Assembly: GCA_017541365.1 (NCBI GenBank)
Contig: JAFXZF010000009.1
Coordinates: 1-64,000 of the forward strand
Direction: 5' to 3'
DNA: 64,000 bases
Source of the DNA: Prevotella sp.
Lineage (GTDB): Bacteria; Bacteroidota; Bacteroidia; Bacteroidales; Bacteroidaceae
In this document: one piece after another, positions 50,717 through 61,965 of the stretch
Position numbering within the stretch: position 1 is the stretch's first letter
Layout of the letters: the number at the start of each line of letters is the position of its first letter
Notes under the pieces: model-generated
Told to the model about the DNA's origin: nothing
The model's input: the letters and a program-made list of their open reading frames with translations, nothing else
Database searches by the model: none
Position numbers and translations under genes: made by a program

Positions 50717-53700
50717 ATGGAAGAGAAGCAACAACATAAGCACCTCACAAGGGCAACCAAGGTAATACTGGGCATCATACTGACACCCATAGTACTGGTG
50801 GTGATGCTTGCCGCAGCGCTCTACCTGCCCCCTGTGCAGAGGTGGGCTGTGGACAGGGCGAGCGAGTATGCCAGCCGTGAGACGGGAATGGACATCAGCG
50901 TAGGGGGCGTGCATCTGGCATTTCCTCTTGACCTGAGCCTCGAAGAGGTAAAATGCATAAAGCAGAACGACTCACTGCCACAGGTAAGAGACACCATAGC
51001 GCTGATACACCAGGCTGTGGTAGATGTGCAACTCTTGCCACTGCTGAACAGCAACGTGGTAATCAATCAGGTAGAGATAAACCAGGCACACCTCAACACC
51101 TCCGACTTTATACATGAGGCACGAGTGAAGGGCTATGTGGGCAGACTGCTCATCGACAACACTCCCCCACCCGTTGCCACTGTTTCGCTGGACAGCAGCA
51201 CAGTGAGGCTGAGCAACGTCATAATGAGCGATGCGAAACTCGATGTGGCACTGTCGGACACCGTACCGCCTGACACCACAGAGTCGGAGAACCTATGGAA
51301 AATCTATGCTTCGCAGTTCGCAGTTCACAATTCACAGTTCACAGTTCACATGCCTGGCGACACCTTGCAGGTGAGTGCCTCGCTGAAGGATGCCAAGGCG
51401 CAGGAGGGATTCTTTGACCTCAACAAGGGACTGTACCAGATAGCGCAGTTCACAGTTGACAGTTCACAGTTCACACTTGACAACAACTTCGAGCCGACAT
51501 TGCGCAAGTCGCTGGCAGCTAACGACCTGCAGTTTGACGCTAACCACATCGCCCTGACGGACATAAACCTAAGGGTGGACTCCATATACTACTGCGACCC
51601 AGACATAAGGCTGAACATACTGGAGGCTTCCATGAAAGAGCAGGGCGGACTGGAACTGAAGTCGATGACGGCAAGGGTGGCTATCGACTCTGCAAAGATG
51701 GTGGTGGATGGCAACTTGGCAACACCAGCGAGCACTATGGCGCTCAACCTCAAGATGCGACCTAACCCTGTGACTTCTCTCGACCTTGATAATGGTGAGA
51801 TTGACGGCAAGATTGATGCTTCGATAGGAAGGCAAGACCTGATGATGTTTGCTGGTGCAAGCCTACCTAAGAACCTGCGCAGGCAGTGGCCTCAGGCCCC
51901 ACTGACGGTGAAGGGTGTGATGCATGGAAACATGAAAGAGGTGTATATCCCGTGGATTACGGCAGAGTTGCCCACAGCCTTCTCCCTCAAGGCGAGTGGT
52001 AATGCCAAAGGCTTCATGGCTCTGGCTGACAACCCCTACTCAAGGCAGTTTAGCGCCAAGATGCATGCTGACCTCCAGACCTACAACCTCAACTTCGTGA
52101 AGGCTCTGCTCGACCGCAGCACCGCCAAGATAATCAACATACCATCGATGCATGCTGTGGCAGATGTTACAGCTAATGGTCCTGAGTACTGGGCTGACGT
52201 GAAGGCATACGAGAGAACGGGAACGATAACGGGAAAAGTGAAAGCCAACATAGCGGCAAATCGCTACGACGTGGATGCCAAGGCAAGAAATATCAACGTT
52301 GGGCACTACGTGAAGGGGTATAATCAGTTCTTAGTTCACAGTGCACAGTTAGCAGTTCACAATGGCATAGTGAACGCCAATGTGGATTCTCGCTCCAACC
52401 TGCTGTATGGCAACATAAACGTGAGCGGAAAACTGGGAAGCAAGATAACTGACCTCGCCATAACAACAGACCTGAAGAAGGCTGACCTGTACAAACTGAA
52501 ATTTGCCGATATGCCCCTCACTGTGGCACTCAACGGACAGGTGGATGTCTCTACCGACATGGACCAATACTATAAGGTACAGGGAGTGGTGAGAGAGATA
52601 GAGGTAACAGACAGTGTGACAACCCACCACCTGGGCGACGTGGCACTCGATGTGCTCACCAGACGAGACACCACGGCGGCAAAGATAAACTGTGGCGACT
52701 TCGCCATGCAGCTGAATGCTCAGGGGGGATACAAATGGCTGATGGGATGCACAGACCGCATGCAGGCGACTTTGGAGAAACAGTTTGAGGCAAGGACCAT
52801 AGACCAGCAGGCTCTGCGTGACTTCCTGCCCAAGATGAAACTGAAGATGCAGAGCGGAAGGGACAATCCTGTCTATGAGGTGATGAAACTATATGGGGTG
52901 GACTACTCGCTCATAGATGTTGACATGAAGACCTCCCGCGAAGACGGCATATTCGCTGATGCCAAGATTTACGGTCTGAACACACAGGGCTATAAACTCG
53001 ACACAGTGACTGTCAGCATAGGTTCGCGAAACGACCCCATGCAGATATACTACAGGGCTCACATACAGAACAGGCCACCTAACGACTATGTGTTTAATGC
53101 CCTCATCGATGGTAAACTGCTGGAGCACGGCATAGTGACAGGTGTAAGGCTCTTTGACGACAAGAACGAGATGGCTCTCCGCCTGGGAGCAGAGGCGACA
53201 ATGGAGGAGAACGGCATAAAGCTGCACCTGGTGCCCAAGAACCCTACCATAGGGTATGAGATATTCACTCTGAACGATGACAACTATGTGCTCCTGGCAA
53301 AGAATAATCGCATACATGCCAACCTCGACCTGCTCGCCAACAACGGAACGGGTATAAAGATTTACTGTACGGACGAGGATGATAACGAAAACGATAACGA
53401 AAACGATAACTATCTGCAGGATCTCACCTTATCTATAAATAAGCTGGACATAGGCAAGATAGCAGCAAGTATCCCTTACATGCCTCGCATGGAGGGACTG
53501 CTGGGTGGCGATATCCACGTGATGCAGAAGAGTGACGAGACGTTTACGCTGGCATCAGACATCAACATACAGAACACTCGCTATGAAGGCTGCGACATAG
53601 GCAATGTGGGTGCAGAGTTTACCTATCTGCCTATGAGCGACGGCTCGCACTATGTGGATGGCGTACTGAAGAAAGACGACATAGAGATAGGTACCATCAA

Positions 53701-55351
53701 TGGCTCGTACAACTTCGACACTGAAGCCATCAATGCCAAGATGAACTTCGAGAAGTTCCCTATGCAGATAATCAACGGTTTTGTGCCTGACCAGATAATA
53801 GGTCTGGAAGGAACAGCCGAGGGTACTCTCGCCATACAGGGCACCACAAGCAAACCGAATGTCAATGGTGAGCTATTCCTTGAGAATGCTGCCCTACTCT
53901 CTGTGCCATACGGAGTAAGACTGAGGTTTGACGACGACCCAGTACGCATACAGAACTCTCGACTGCTCTTTGAGAATTTCCAGATGTATGCAGCCAACAA
54001 TGAGCCACTCCTGGCTCACGGCTCTGTTGACTTTGCCGACCTCGACCACATAAAACTCGACATGAGGATGCGAGCACAGAACTTCCAGCTGATTGATGCG
54101 AAAGAGACAAGCAGGTCAGAAGCATACGGCGAGATGTATGTCAACTTCTTCATATTCATAAGAGGAGAACTCGACAAACTGATGGCAAGGGGAAAGATTG
54201 ACATCCTGCCTTCAACCAACCTGTACTACATACTGCGCGACTCGCCTATCACAACTGACAACAGACTGAAGGAACTGGTAACATTCACAGACTTCCAGAA
54301 TGGCGACTCGATAACTGTCAGCCGTCCTACTGTTGACGGTATGGACATGAACTTCAACATCAGCGTGATAGAGGGTGCCCACATAAAGTGCTGGCTCGAC
54401 GGAGCTCACTCCAACTATCTCGACCTGATAGGCAACGGCGACCTGAGATATGCCTACGCAAACGAGGAGACAAAGCTGACAGGACGCTACACCATAACAG
54501 AGGGTGAGATGAAGTACTCTCTGCCTGTCATTCCACTCAAGACCTTCATAATCGAGAATGGAAGCTACATAGAGTGGACAGGCGAGATGATGAACCCACG
54601 ACTGCACATAACGGCTAAGGAAACCGTGAAGTCGAACGTAAACGTAGATGGAGTGAACCAGATGGTGACATTCAATACGGGAGTGAAACTTTCGAAGACA
54701 CTTAACGACATGGGACTAGAGTTTGTCATCGAGGCACCTGAGAACCAGACCATCTCTGACGAGCTCAACATGAAGTCGGCTGAGGAGCGAGGCAAACTGG
54801 CTGTGACGATGCTCACTACAGGCATGTACCTGAGCGATGGCAACACATCAGCCTTCTCCATGAACTCGGCAATGAACTCATTCCTGCAGTCGCAGATAAA
54901 CACTATAGCAGGCAACGCTCTGAAAACCATCGACATATCGTTTGGCATGGAGAGTTCCACAGAGCAGGACGGCACTATGCATAATGACTACACATTTAAG
55001 TTTGCCAAGCGCTTCTGGAACAACCGTCTGTCGATAGCGGTGGGAGGCAAGGTGTCATCAGGTCCTGACGTGAGCGGACAGAACAAGTCGTTCTTCAACA
55101 ACGTAGAATTGCAGTATCGCCTGTCTGACACTTCAAACAAGTACCTAAAGATGTTCTACAAGCGTGCCGTATATGACTACCTCGAGGGCTACCTAAGCCA
55201 ATACGGAGCAGGCTACCTGTGGAAGAAGAAGGCACAGACGCTGAAGGGCATATTCGGCAAAGACCCTGTGTATATACCAGTAAGACCTATGCGACAGGAC
55301 AGCCTGAAGCGTCCAACAGAAAAAGAGATGAAGGGTGTAAATGAGAAATAA
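50717..55351 (+). CDS. tamB: TamB-family translocation/assembly protein with heptamer insertions
   Basis: A 1544-residue protein anchored by one N-terminal helix (about 17-38), followed by a long beta-helical body of AsmA/TamB type and the C-terminal TamB (DUF490) domain (about 1100-1480). It spans the periplasm and is thought to carry lipids or help insert outer-membrane proteins with TamA/TamL. The start at 50717 is set by the promoter ending at 50700; the open frame to 50624 runs through it. Residues about 199-212, 244-255 and 536-549 (SQFTVH-like) are translations of TTCACAG heptamers; NENDNENDN near 890 comes from a 12-base repeat. It overlaps tamL by 11 bases. Confidence 0.92.
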   Translation: MEEKQQHKHLTRATKVILGIILTPIVLVVMLAAALYLPPVQRWAVDRASEYASRETGMDISVGGVHLAFPLDLSLEEVKCIKQNDSLPQVRDTIALIHQAVVDVQLLPLLNSNVVINQVEINQAHLNTSDFIHEARVKGYVGRLLIDNTPPPVATVSLDSSTVRLSNVIMSDAKLDVALSDTVPPDTTESENLWKIYASQFAVHNSQFTVHMPGDTLQVSASLKDAKAQEGFFDLNKGLYQIAQFTVDSSQFTLDNNFEPTLRKSLAANDLQFDANHIALTDINLRVDSIYYCDPDIRLNILEASMKEQGGLELKSMTARVAIDSAKMVVDGNLATPASTMALNLKMRPNPVTSLDLDNGEIDGKIDASIGRQDLMMFAGASLPKNLRRQWPQAPLTVKGVMHGNMKEVYIPWITAELPTAFSLKASGNAKGFMALADNPYSRQFSAKMHADLQTYNLNFVKALLDRSTAKIINIPSMHAVADVTANGPEYWADVKAYERTGTITGKVKANIAANRYDVDAKARNINVGHYVKGYNQFLVHSAQLAVHNGIVNANVDSRSNLLYGNINVSGKLGSKITDLAITTDLKKADLYKLKFADMPLTVALNGQVDVSTDMDQYYKVQGVVREIEVTDSVTTHHLGDVALDVLTRRDTTAAKINCGDFAMQLNAQGGYKWLMGCTDRMQATLEKQFEARTIDQQALRDFLPKMKLKMQSGRDNPVYEVMKLYGVDYSLIDVDMKTSREDGIFADAKIYGLNTQGYKLDTVTVSIGSRNDPMQIYYRAHIQNRPPNDYVFNALIDGKLLEHGIVTGVRLFDDKNEMALRLGAEATMEENGIKLHLVPKNPTIGYEIFTLNDDNYVLLAKNNRIHANLDLLANNGTGIKIYCTDEDDNENDNENDNYLQDLTLSINKLDIGKIAASIPYMPRMEGLLGGDIHVMQKSDETFTLASDINIQNTRYEGCDIGNVGAEFTYLPMSDGSHYVDGVLKKDDIEIGTINGSYNFDTEAINAKMNFEKFPMQIINGFVPDQIIGLEGTAEGTLAIQGTTSKPNVNGELFLENAALLSVPYGVRLRFDDDPVRIQNSRLLFENFQMYAANNEPLLAHGSVDFADLDHIKLDMRMRAQNFQLIDAKETSRSEAYGEMYVNFFIFIRGELDKLMARGKIDILPSTNLYYILRDSPITTDNRLKELVTFTDFQNGDSITVSRPTVDGMDMNFNISVIEGAHIKCWLDGAHSNYLDLIGNGDLRYAYANEETKLTGRYTITEGEMKYSLPVIPLKTFIIENGSYIEWTGEMMNPRLHITAKETVKSNVNVDGVNQMVTFNTGVKLSKTLNDMGLEFVIEAPENQTISDELNMKSAEERGKLAVTMLTTGMYLSDGNTSAFSMNSAMNSFLQSQINTIAGNALKTIDISFGMESSTEQDGTMHNDYTFKFAKRFWNNRLSIAVGGKVSSGPDVSGQNKSFFNNVELQYRLSDTSNKYLKMFYKRAVYDYLEGYLSQYGAGYLWKKKAQTLKGIFGKDPVYIPVRPMRQDSLKRPTEKEMKGVNEK
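51311..51480 (+). repeat. heptamer repeats inside tamB
   Basis: CAGTTCA-type units occur at 51311-51350 and 51447-51480, and again at 52322-52362, all in frame with tamB. Confidence 0.85.
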
Positions 55352-57776
55352 ATACTTAAATAAGAAAGGTTTAAGGTTAGCGTTAACGTTATCGTTATCG
55401 TTGATAATATATTCCTGCTCCACCACCTCATCGCTGGAGCCTGGGGAGCAGTTATATACTGGACTGAAACCAATAGACTACCGCAACTACGAGCCGTGTA
55501 GCCACAAGGATGCCACACAGGAAGAACTGGAGGCTGCTCTCGCCATAGCCCCTAATGGTGCTTTGTTTGGTTCGCCTTATCATCGCACGCCCTTCCCCTA
55601 TGGACTGTGGATATGGAACTCATGCCACAACTCGAGCGGAGTGATAAAGAAGTGGCTCAACAACTCGTTTGGCAAGCAACCTGTACTGATGCAGAACGTT
55701 AATGCTCCGCTTCGCACCTCTGTAGGCGAGAACATACTGCAGAACAACGGATATTTTCATGGTAAGGTGACCTACGACATCATAGAGGGCGAACCCAAGG
55801 CGATAAAGAAAGACAGCGTGCTGCGTTCGCGGGAGGCTAAGATACAGTACCATGTGGACTATGGGCACCTGTTTACTATCGACACCCTGTCGTATCACAA
55901 TTTTCCTGATGACTCTTATAGCAGACTGGCGAAGTCGGAGTCGCTCATAAAGAAGGACGCACCATTCTCTGTCACCACACTCGACAATGAGCTGACTCGC
56001 ATATACAACCTGTTTCGCAACAAGGGATACTACTTCTACCAAAAGAAGTACGCCAGCTATCTGGCCGACACCATCAACACCCCAGGAAAGGTGCAGCTAC
56101 AACTGCACTTGGTGGACTCCCTGCCTGAGGATGCCATGCGCCGATGGGTGATAGGTTCGACGACGGTGAGCATAAAGCGACAGGCATTTGAACAGATAAC
56201 GGACTCAGTAAAGAGGGGCTACCTCACCATAAAATTTGGTGGTGGCAAGCCTGCAGTAAGACCACGAGTACTACTGCAGCAGATGCGCATGCGACCAGGC
56301 AACATATTCTCGCAGGATGCCCATCAGGAGTCGCTTAACAACCTGACATCACAGGGCATCTACTCCACTGTGGATATTACATATAAACCACGCAGAAACG
56401 AGGACGGCACTACAGTATTGGTGCCTGACAGCATCAAGGGACTGGGCGAGGAAACACGAGCTGGAGCTGGAGTGCTGGATATGTATATCAATGCCACTCT
56501 CGACAAGCCGTACGACTTCTCCTTTGGTGCCAATGTCACAGGAAAGACGAACGGGCGAATGGGTCCTGGACTGACTGTAGGACTGACAAAACGTAATGCT
56601 TTCAGAGGTGGCGAACTGCTCTCTTTCACTCTCGGAGCCAACTATGAGATACAGATGTCGAGCAATGCTACTGCTGGCGACTCCTACGACTTCTCGGCTG
56701 GTGCCTCGCTGGAATTGCCAAGGCTACTCCTACCCCGTCTGTGGAAGAAACGCCGTCGTTGGTACACTACCCCTGCTACCACCATCACCCTGAATGCTGA
56801 GATGCTGAGGCGTGCCGGCTTCTTCACAAGGAATGTGTTTACTGGTGAACTGTCCTACATATTCCAACCTACAGCATGTTCGGTGCATGCTTTCACACCG
56901 TTGAGTCTTACATACGGCAGAACAACAGACCGTACTGACGCTTTCAACGAGAAGATGGAACAATCAGCTGTCACCATGATGGCAAACCAGGATGAGTTTA
57001 CTCCTCGCATGCGCTATACCTACACCTACAGTTCACCTGACTCCTACCGCAACCCCGTATTCCTGCAAACCACCTTCACAGAGGCAGGAAACCTGCTCAA
57101 CCTCGGCTTCAGTGCTTTCAGCAACAAGAAATGGTCAGACCAAGGCAAACACGTCTTGGGCACACCATTCTCGCAGTATCTCAAACTGGAGACCGACATA
57201 CGCAAGACATGGCACGTGGGCGACTTCTCCTCTGTCGTGCTCCATTTCTATGGAGGCATAATGAAGCCATTGGGCAATGACAGCAACGGCCCCTTCTCTG
57301 AGCAAATGTACGTAGGAGGTGCTAACGACCTTCGAGGCTTCGCTATGCGTACCATCGGACCTGGAGGATTGCATATCGACGACAGCAACAGTCAGTATCT
57401 ATACCACAACGGCGACCTCAAACTCGTCATCAACCTGGAGTATCGTCCTCGTCTCTTTGGCTCGCTCTATGGCGCTATATTTCTCGATGCTGGCAATGTC
57501 TGGGTGGTAAACAACGACAGGAGAAACTCACTGAAGGATGCCTATGGACAAGATCCCTTCAAAAAGGACGTAGCAATAGATGTCGGCGTGGGCATACGCT
57601 ATGACCTCGACTTCTTCGTGCTACGTCTGGACTGGGGGTTCGCCATCCACAAACCATACAACAGCTACTACTCCCTGAGCGACAAACAGACACATGAACT
57701 GACCTCGGGTTTCTTCAATGTGCGCAACTTCAAGGATGCCCAGTGTATCAACTTCGCAATAGGATACCCGTTCTGA
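55341..57776 (+). CDS. tamL: TamL-like outer-membrane lipoprotein (BamA/TamA superfamily)
   Basis: An 811-residue protein with a lipoprotein-type signal ending IIYSC (Cys about 26), POTRA-like domains (about 100-330) and a 16-stranded barrel from about 390: YDFSFGANVTGKTNGRMGPGLTVGLTKRN, the GGANDLRGFAMR motif, and the terminal Phe. Bacteroidota TamL differs from TamA by its lipid anchor. The overlap with tamB argues that the two act together. A hexamer repeat (GTTATC) encodes LALTLSLSL in the signal peptide. Confidence 0.9.
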   Translation: MRNKYLNKKGLRLALTLSLSLIIYSCSTTSSLEPGEQLYTGLKPIDYRNYEPCSHKDATQEELEAALAIAPNGALFGSPYHRTPFPYGLWIWNSCHNSSGVIKKWLNNSFGKQPVLMQNVNAPLRTSVGENILQNNGYFHGKVTYDIIEGEPKAIKKDSVLRSREAKIQYHVDYGHLFTIDTLSYHNFPDDSYSRLAKSESLIKKDAPFSVTTLDNELTRIYNLFRNKGYYFYQKKYASYLADTINTPGKVQLQLHLVDSLPEDAMRRWVIGSTTVSIKRQAFEQITDSVKRGYLTIKFGGGKPAVRPRVLLQQMRMRPGNIFSQDAHQESLNNLTSQGIYSTVDITYKPRRNEDGTTVLVPDSIKGLGEETRAGAGVLDMYINATLDKPYDFSFGANVTGKTNGRMGPGLTVGLTKRNAFRGGELLSFTLGANYEIQMSSNATAGDSYDFSAGASLELPRLLLPRLWKKRRRWYTTPATTITLNAEMLRRAGFFTRNVFTGELSYIFQPTACSVHAFTPLSLTYGRTTDRTDAFNEKMEQSAVTMMANQDEFTPRMRYTYTYSSPDSYRNPVFLQTTFTEAGNLLNLGFSAFSNKKWSDQGKHVLGTPFSQYLKLETDIRKTWHVGDFSSVVLHFYGGIMKPLGNDSNGPFSEQMYVGGANDLRGFAMRTIGPGGLHIDDSNSQYLYHNGDLKLVINLEYRPRLFGSLYGAIFLDAGNVWVVNNDRRNSLKDAYGQDPFKKDVAIDVGVGIRYDLDFFVLRLDWGFAIHKPYNSYYSLSDKQTHELTSGFFNVRNFKDAQCINFAIGYPF

Positions 57777-57829
57777 TCAGTTCACAGTTATATATGTGAC
57801 GTTTCTCGTTAAAAATAGTTAAACCATTC

Positions 57830-57866
57830 AACAACTGTGAACTGTGAACTATGAACTGTGAACTAT
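57830..57866. repeat. heptamer repeat in the rpsP promoter region
   Basis: Units AACTGTG, AACTGTG, AACTATG, AACTGTG, AACTATT run with period 7 and end 7 bases ahead of the -7 box of rpsP, so the -33 position is repeat DNA. Confidence 0.8.
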
Positions 57867-57872
57867 TTTTTG

Positions 57873-57881
57873 TACCTTTGC
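57873..57881 (+). promoter_or_regulatory. -7 box of rpsP
   Basis: TACCTTTGC, 65 bases ahead of the rpsP ATG. No TTTG is found 20 bases upstream; that place is filled by heptamers. Confidence 0.65.
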
Positions 57882-57945
57882 ATCCGCTTTCACGAGTTGG
57901 AAGCATATTCACATCTATTTATTTAACAAAAAGTTATTAAAAAAC

Positions 57946-58488
57946 ATGGCAACAAAAATTCGTTTACAGCGTGGCGGTCGTAAGAGCTATGCCTTTTACA
58001 GCATCGTTGTCGCTGACGTAAGAGCTCCACGTGATGGTAAGTTTACTGAGAAGATTGGTACCTACAATCCTAACACCAATCCTGCCACAGTAGATCTGAA
58101 TTTCGAACGTGCACTGTATTGGGTGGAAAATGGCGCACAGCCAACTGACACCGTACGCAACATCCTCTCCAACGAGGGCGTGATGCTGATGAAGCACCTC
58201 AACGGCGGTGTAAAGAAGGGCGCATTCGACGAAGCTGCTGCTCAGGCTAAGTTTGAGGCTTGGAAGCAGGCTAAGGCACAGGGCTTTGAGGCTCTCAAGG
58301 CTAAGGAGGCTGATGCCAAGAAGGCTGCAAAGGCAGCATCACTCGCTGCTGAGAAGAAGGCTAACGAGGCTAAGGCTAAGGCGATTGCAGAGAAGAAGGC
58401 TGCTGCTGAAGCTGCAGCTGCACCAGCAGAGGAAGAGGCCGCTGAGGCACCAGCAGAGGAAGCTGCTGAAGCACCAGCAGAGGCTTAA
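57946..58488 (+). CDS. rpsP: 30S ribosomal protein S16 with long C-terminal extension
   Basis: A 180-residue protein. The first 80 or so are S16: [42 protein letters not shown]. The remaining 100 are Ala/Lys/Glu-rich and helical, ending in [18 protein letters not shown], an extension common to Bacteroidota S16 but of unknown role. It is not next to rimM or trmD as in many bacteria. A strong terminator follows. Confidence 0.96.
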   Translation: MATKIRLQRGGRKSYAFYSIVVADVRAPRDGKFTEKIGTYNPNTNPATVDLNFERALYWVENGAQPTDTVRNILSNEGVMLMKHLNGGVKKGAFDEAAAQAKFEAWKQAKAQGFEALKAKEADAKKAAKAASLAAEKKANEAKAKAIAEKKAAAEAAAAPAEEEAAEAPAEEAAEAPAEA

Positions 58489-58512
58489 TCCACTACCCTT
58501 TAGCAAAACTAC

Positions 58513-58556
58513 AGAGATGTGCAAGCCTCAACAAGGCATGTGCATCTCTTTTTTTC
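58513..58556 (+). terminator. rho-independent terminator of rpsP
   Basis: AGAGATG pairs with CATCTCT, the stem continuing inward through G-T and AGCC/GGC pairs, and is followed by seven T. Confidence 0.88.
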
Positions 58557-58601
58557 GGTTAAGAGTTAAGGTTAGGGTTAAGGTAAATAGTTCTCATTTT
58601 T

Positions 58602-59174
58602 ATGCGTATAAAACTTAAGGTTCAGGGGGTTACTGACATGGTAGCCGACAATGTAGCGTCTCTGCTTATCCTCACTGACGAGGCTGAGCAGCGTCAGCTC
58701 ACTATTGTCATCGACAAGGCGATGCGCCATGAGATAGCACTGCGTCGTGGCAAGTATGTAGGCAGCGTTCAACAGCGAGGCAATACCATCAATGCTCTCC
58801 AGCACTGCCTCCCCGAGACTCTCAGCGCAGCCATCAAATATCTTACCAATATAGAGTTTTGTGTTGTCATAGTCAGCATTTCTGACGGAATGTACTATGC
58901 CATCCTGGAGGATATGCGCACAGGCACATCATTTCCTATCAGAGCCAGCGATGGTGTGCTCCTTACGTATGCCGATCCTCATATACCTCTGTATATAGAA
59001 CAGTCGTTGTGGGAGGTGCAGAGCACAGAGTACTTAGGTGACAATGCCAAAGGTATCAGCCTGCCCCTCAATACTCTCAGCACTGGCATGCTTAAGAAAG
59101 CACTGCAGAAATGTATAGATGCTGAGAACTACGAGGCAGCACAACATATCAAGGAAGAACTTGACAGGAGATGA
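58602..59174 (+). CDS. bifunctional nuclease family protein (DUF151) with UVR motif
   Basis: A 190-residue protein. The N-terminal 130 residues match DUF151 (MRIKLKVQGVTDMVADNVASLLILTDE, LRRGKYVG, YYAILEDMRTGTSFPIRASDG), whose members have nuclease activity. The last 30 (LKKALQKCIDAENYEAAQHIKEELDRR) are a UvrB/UvrC-like helical motif. It overlaps rsmE by 4 bases. Confidence 0.88.
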   Translation: MRIKLKVQGVTDMVADNVASLLILTDEAEQRQLTIVIDKAMRHEIALRRGKYVGSVQQRGNTINALQHCLPETLSAAIKYLTNIEFCVVIVSISDGMYYAILEDMRTGTSFPIRASDGVLLTYADPHIPLYIEQSLWEVQSTEYLGDNAKGISLPLNTLSTGMLKKALQKCIDAENYEAAQHIKEELDRR

Positions 59175-59899
59175 AAGAAGAACGTTACTTTTATGTGCCT
59201 GACGCCTCACAAGTAGGCGAACTGCCACACGATGAAGCGCAGCATGCTACACGTGTGCTGCGTCTGAAGGAGGGTGACGAAATATACCTCATTGACGGTT
59301 GTGGCTGTTTTTTCAAAGCCCAGGTGACACTCGCATCAGCAAAACGTTGCACATATACCATCATGGAGACGTTGCCACACTCTCATGAGTGGCAGGGACA
59401 CCTGCACATCGCTATGGCACCCACAAAGATGATGGAACGCACCGAGTGGATGGCAGAAAAAGCTACAGAGTTGGGCATAGACGAGTTTTCATTCCTCGAC
59501 TGTCAGTTTTCTGAGCGTCATCATCTGCGCACAGACCGTATCGACAAGATTGTCGTTGCTGCAATGAAGCAAAGCCACAAAGCATGGAAACCCGTAGTCA
59601 ATCCCCTGCAGAGTTTCCGTTCCTTCATCGAACAACCGCGTGAAGGTTTAAAGTTTATCTGTCACTGTTACAATGAGATAGAGAGAGTTGATTTTTATGA
59701 AACCCTAAGGGGGGCAACACCCACCAAGTCTTCTGAGTCCATCACCGTTTTGATAGGACCGGAAGGTGATTTCTCCATTGACGAAGTCAGACTTGCCATG
59801 TCTCATGGCTATCAGTCCGTCTCCTTAGGCAGTGCCCGTCTGCGTACAGAAACAGCTGCACTATCCTCTGTTATGATAATGCAGCTGTGCAGTCGCTAA
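59171..59899 (+). CDS. rsmE: 16S rRNA (uracil-1498-N3)-methyltransferase
   Basis: A 242-residue SPOUT methyltransferase. The N-terminal PUA-like domain has DEAQHATRVLRLKEGDEIYLIDG; the knot region has VLIGPEGDFS and SLGSARLRTETAALSSV. Residues about 180-190 (RGATPTKSSES) are encoded by a G/C-rich stretch (59705-59740) that may be a small repeat-derived insertion. It is coupled to the DUF151 gene. Confidence 0.92.
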   Translation: MKEERYFYVPDASQVGELPHDEAQHATRVLRLKEGDEIYLIDGCGCFFKAQVTLASAKRCTYTIMETLPHSHEWQGHLHIAMAPTKMMERTEWMAEKATELGIDEFSFLDCQFSERHHLRTDRIDKIVVAAMKQSHKAWKPVVNPLQSFRSFIEQPREGLKFICHCYNEIERVDFYETLRGATPTKSSESITVLIGPEGDFSIDEVRLAMSHGYQSVSLGSARLRTETAALSSVMIMQLCSR

Positions 59900-59914
59900 A
59901 GTTTTCGTTATCGT

Positions 59915-59962
59915 AGCGTCAGCGTTTCGTAGCGTTAGCGTTTCGTAGCGTTAGCGTTTCGT
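59915..59962. repeat. 16-base tandem repeat, three units
   Basis: AGCGTTAGCGTTTCGT is repeated three times (first unit with one change) in the 69-base gap between the convergent rsmE and ABC-F genes. Confidence 0.9.
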
Positions 59963-59968
59963 ACGAAG

Positions 59969-61597
<1,629 letters not shown>

Positions 61598-61668
61598 TTA
61601 TTGATATATCTTTGCGACTGTGAAGTTACGAAAGAAGGAAGACGTAACATATGTCTTCCTTCTCTCAG

Positions 61669-61742
61669 CGGTGCGTACGGGACTCGGACCCGTGACCTCC
61701 AGCGTGACAGGCTGGCATTCTAACCAACTGAACTAACGCACC
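61669..61742 (-). tRNA. tRNA-Asp (GTC)
   Basis: A 74-base cloverleaf: acceptor GGTGCGT/ACGCACC with discriminator G, D arm GTTCAGTTGGTTAGAAT, anticodon loop CTGTCAC with anticodon GTC, and T arm GGGTCCGAGTCCC. CCA is not encoded. It is the downstream one of two identical copies. Confidence 0.96.
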
Positions 61743-61769
61743 ATGATAGTGCAGTGATTTTTTATTTTG

Positions 61770-61843
61770 CGGTGCGTACGGGACTCGGACCCGTGACCTC
61801 CAGCGTGACAGGCTGGCATTCTAACCAACTGAACTAACGCACC
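61770..61843 (-). tRNA. tRNA-Asp (GTC), second identical copy
   Basis: Same 73-base body as the copy at 61669, 27 bases apart. It is nearest the shared promoter at 61871-61903, so both are likely cut from one precursor. Confidence 0.96.
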
Positions 61844-61870
61844 TTCCATCAGGTTTCGCAATTTGCGAGT

Positions 61871-61903
61871 GCAAAGGTAATACTTTTTCTTCAATCCACC
61901 AAA
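61871..61903 (-). promoter_or_regulatory. promoter of the tRNA-Asp pair
   Basis: Minus strand: TTTG (61900-61903), 20 bases, TACCTTTGC (61871-61879), a perfect match to the Bacteroidota consensus. Confidence 0.85.
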
Positions 61904-61965
61904 TAATTGCCTTATTTTTTTTTGCTATTTAAGCATTTCCACACGGTTCCTGCCACTTTGCTACA

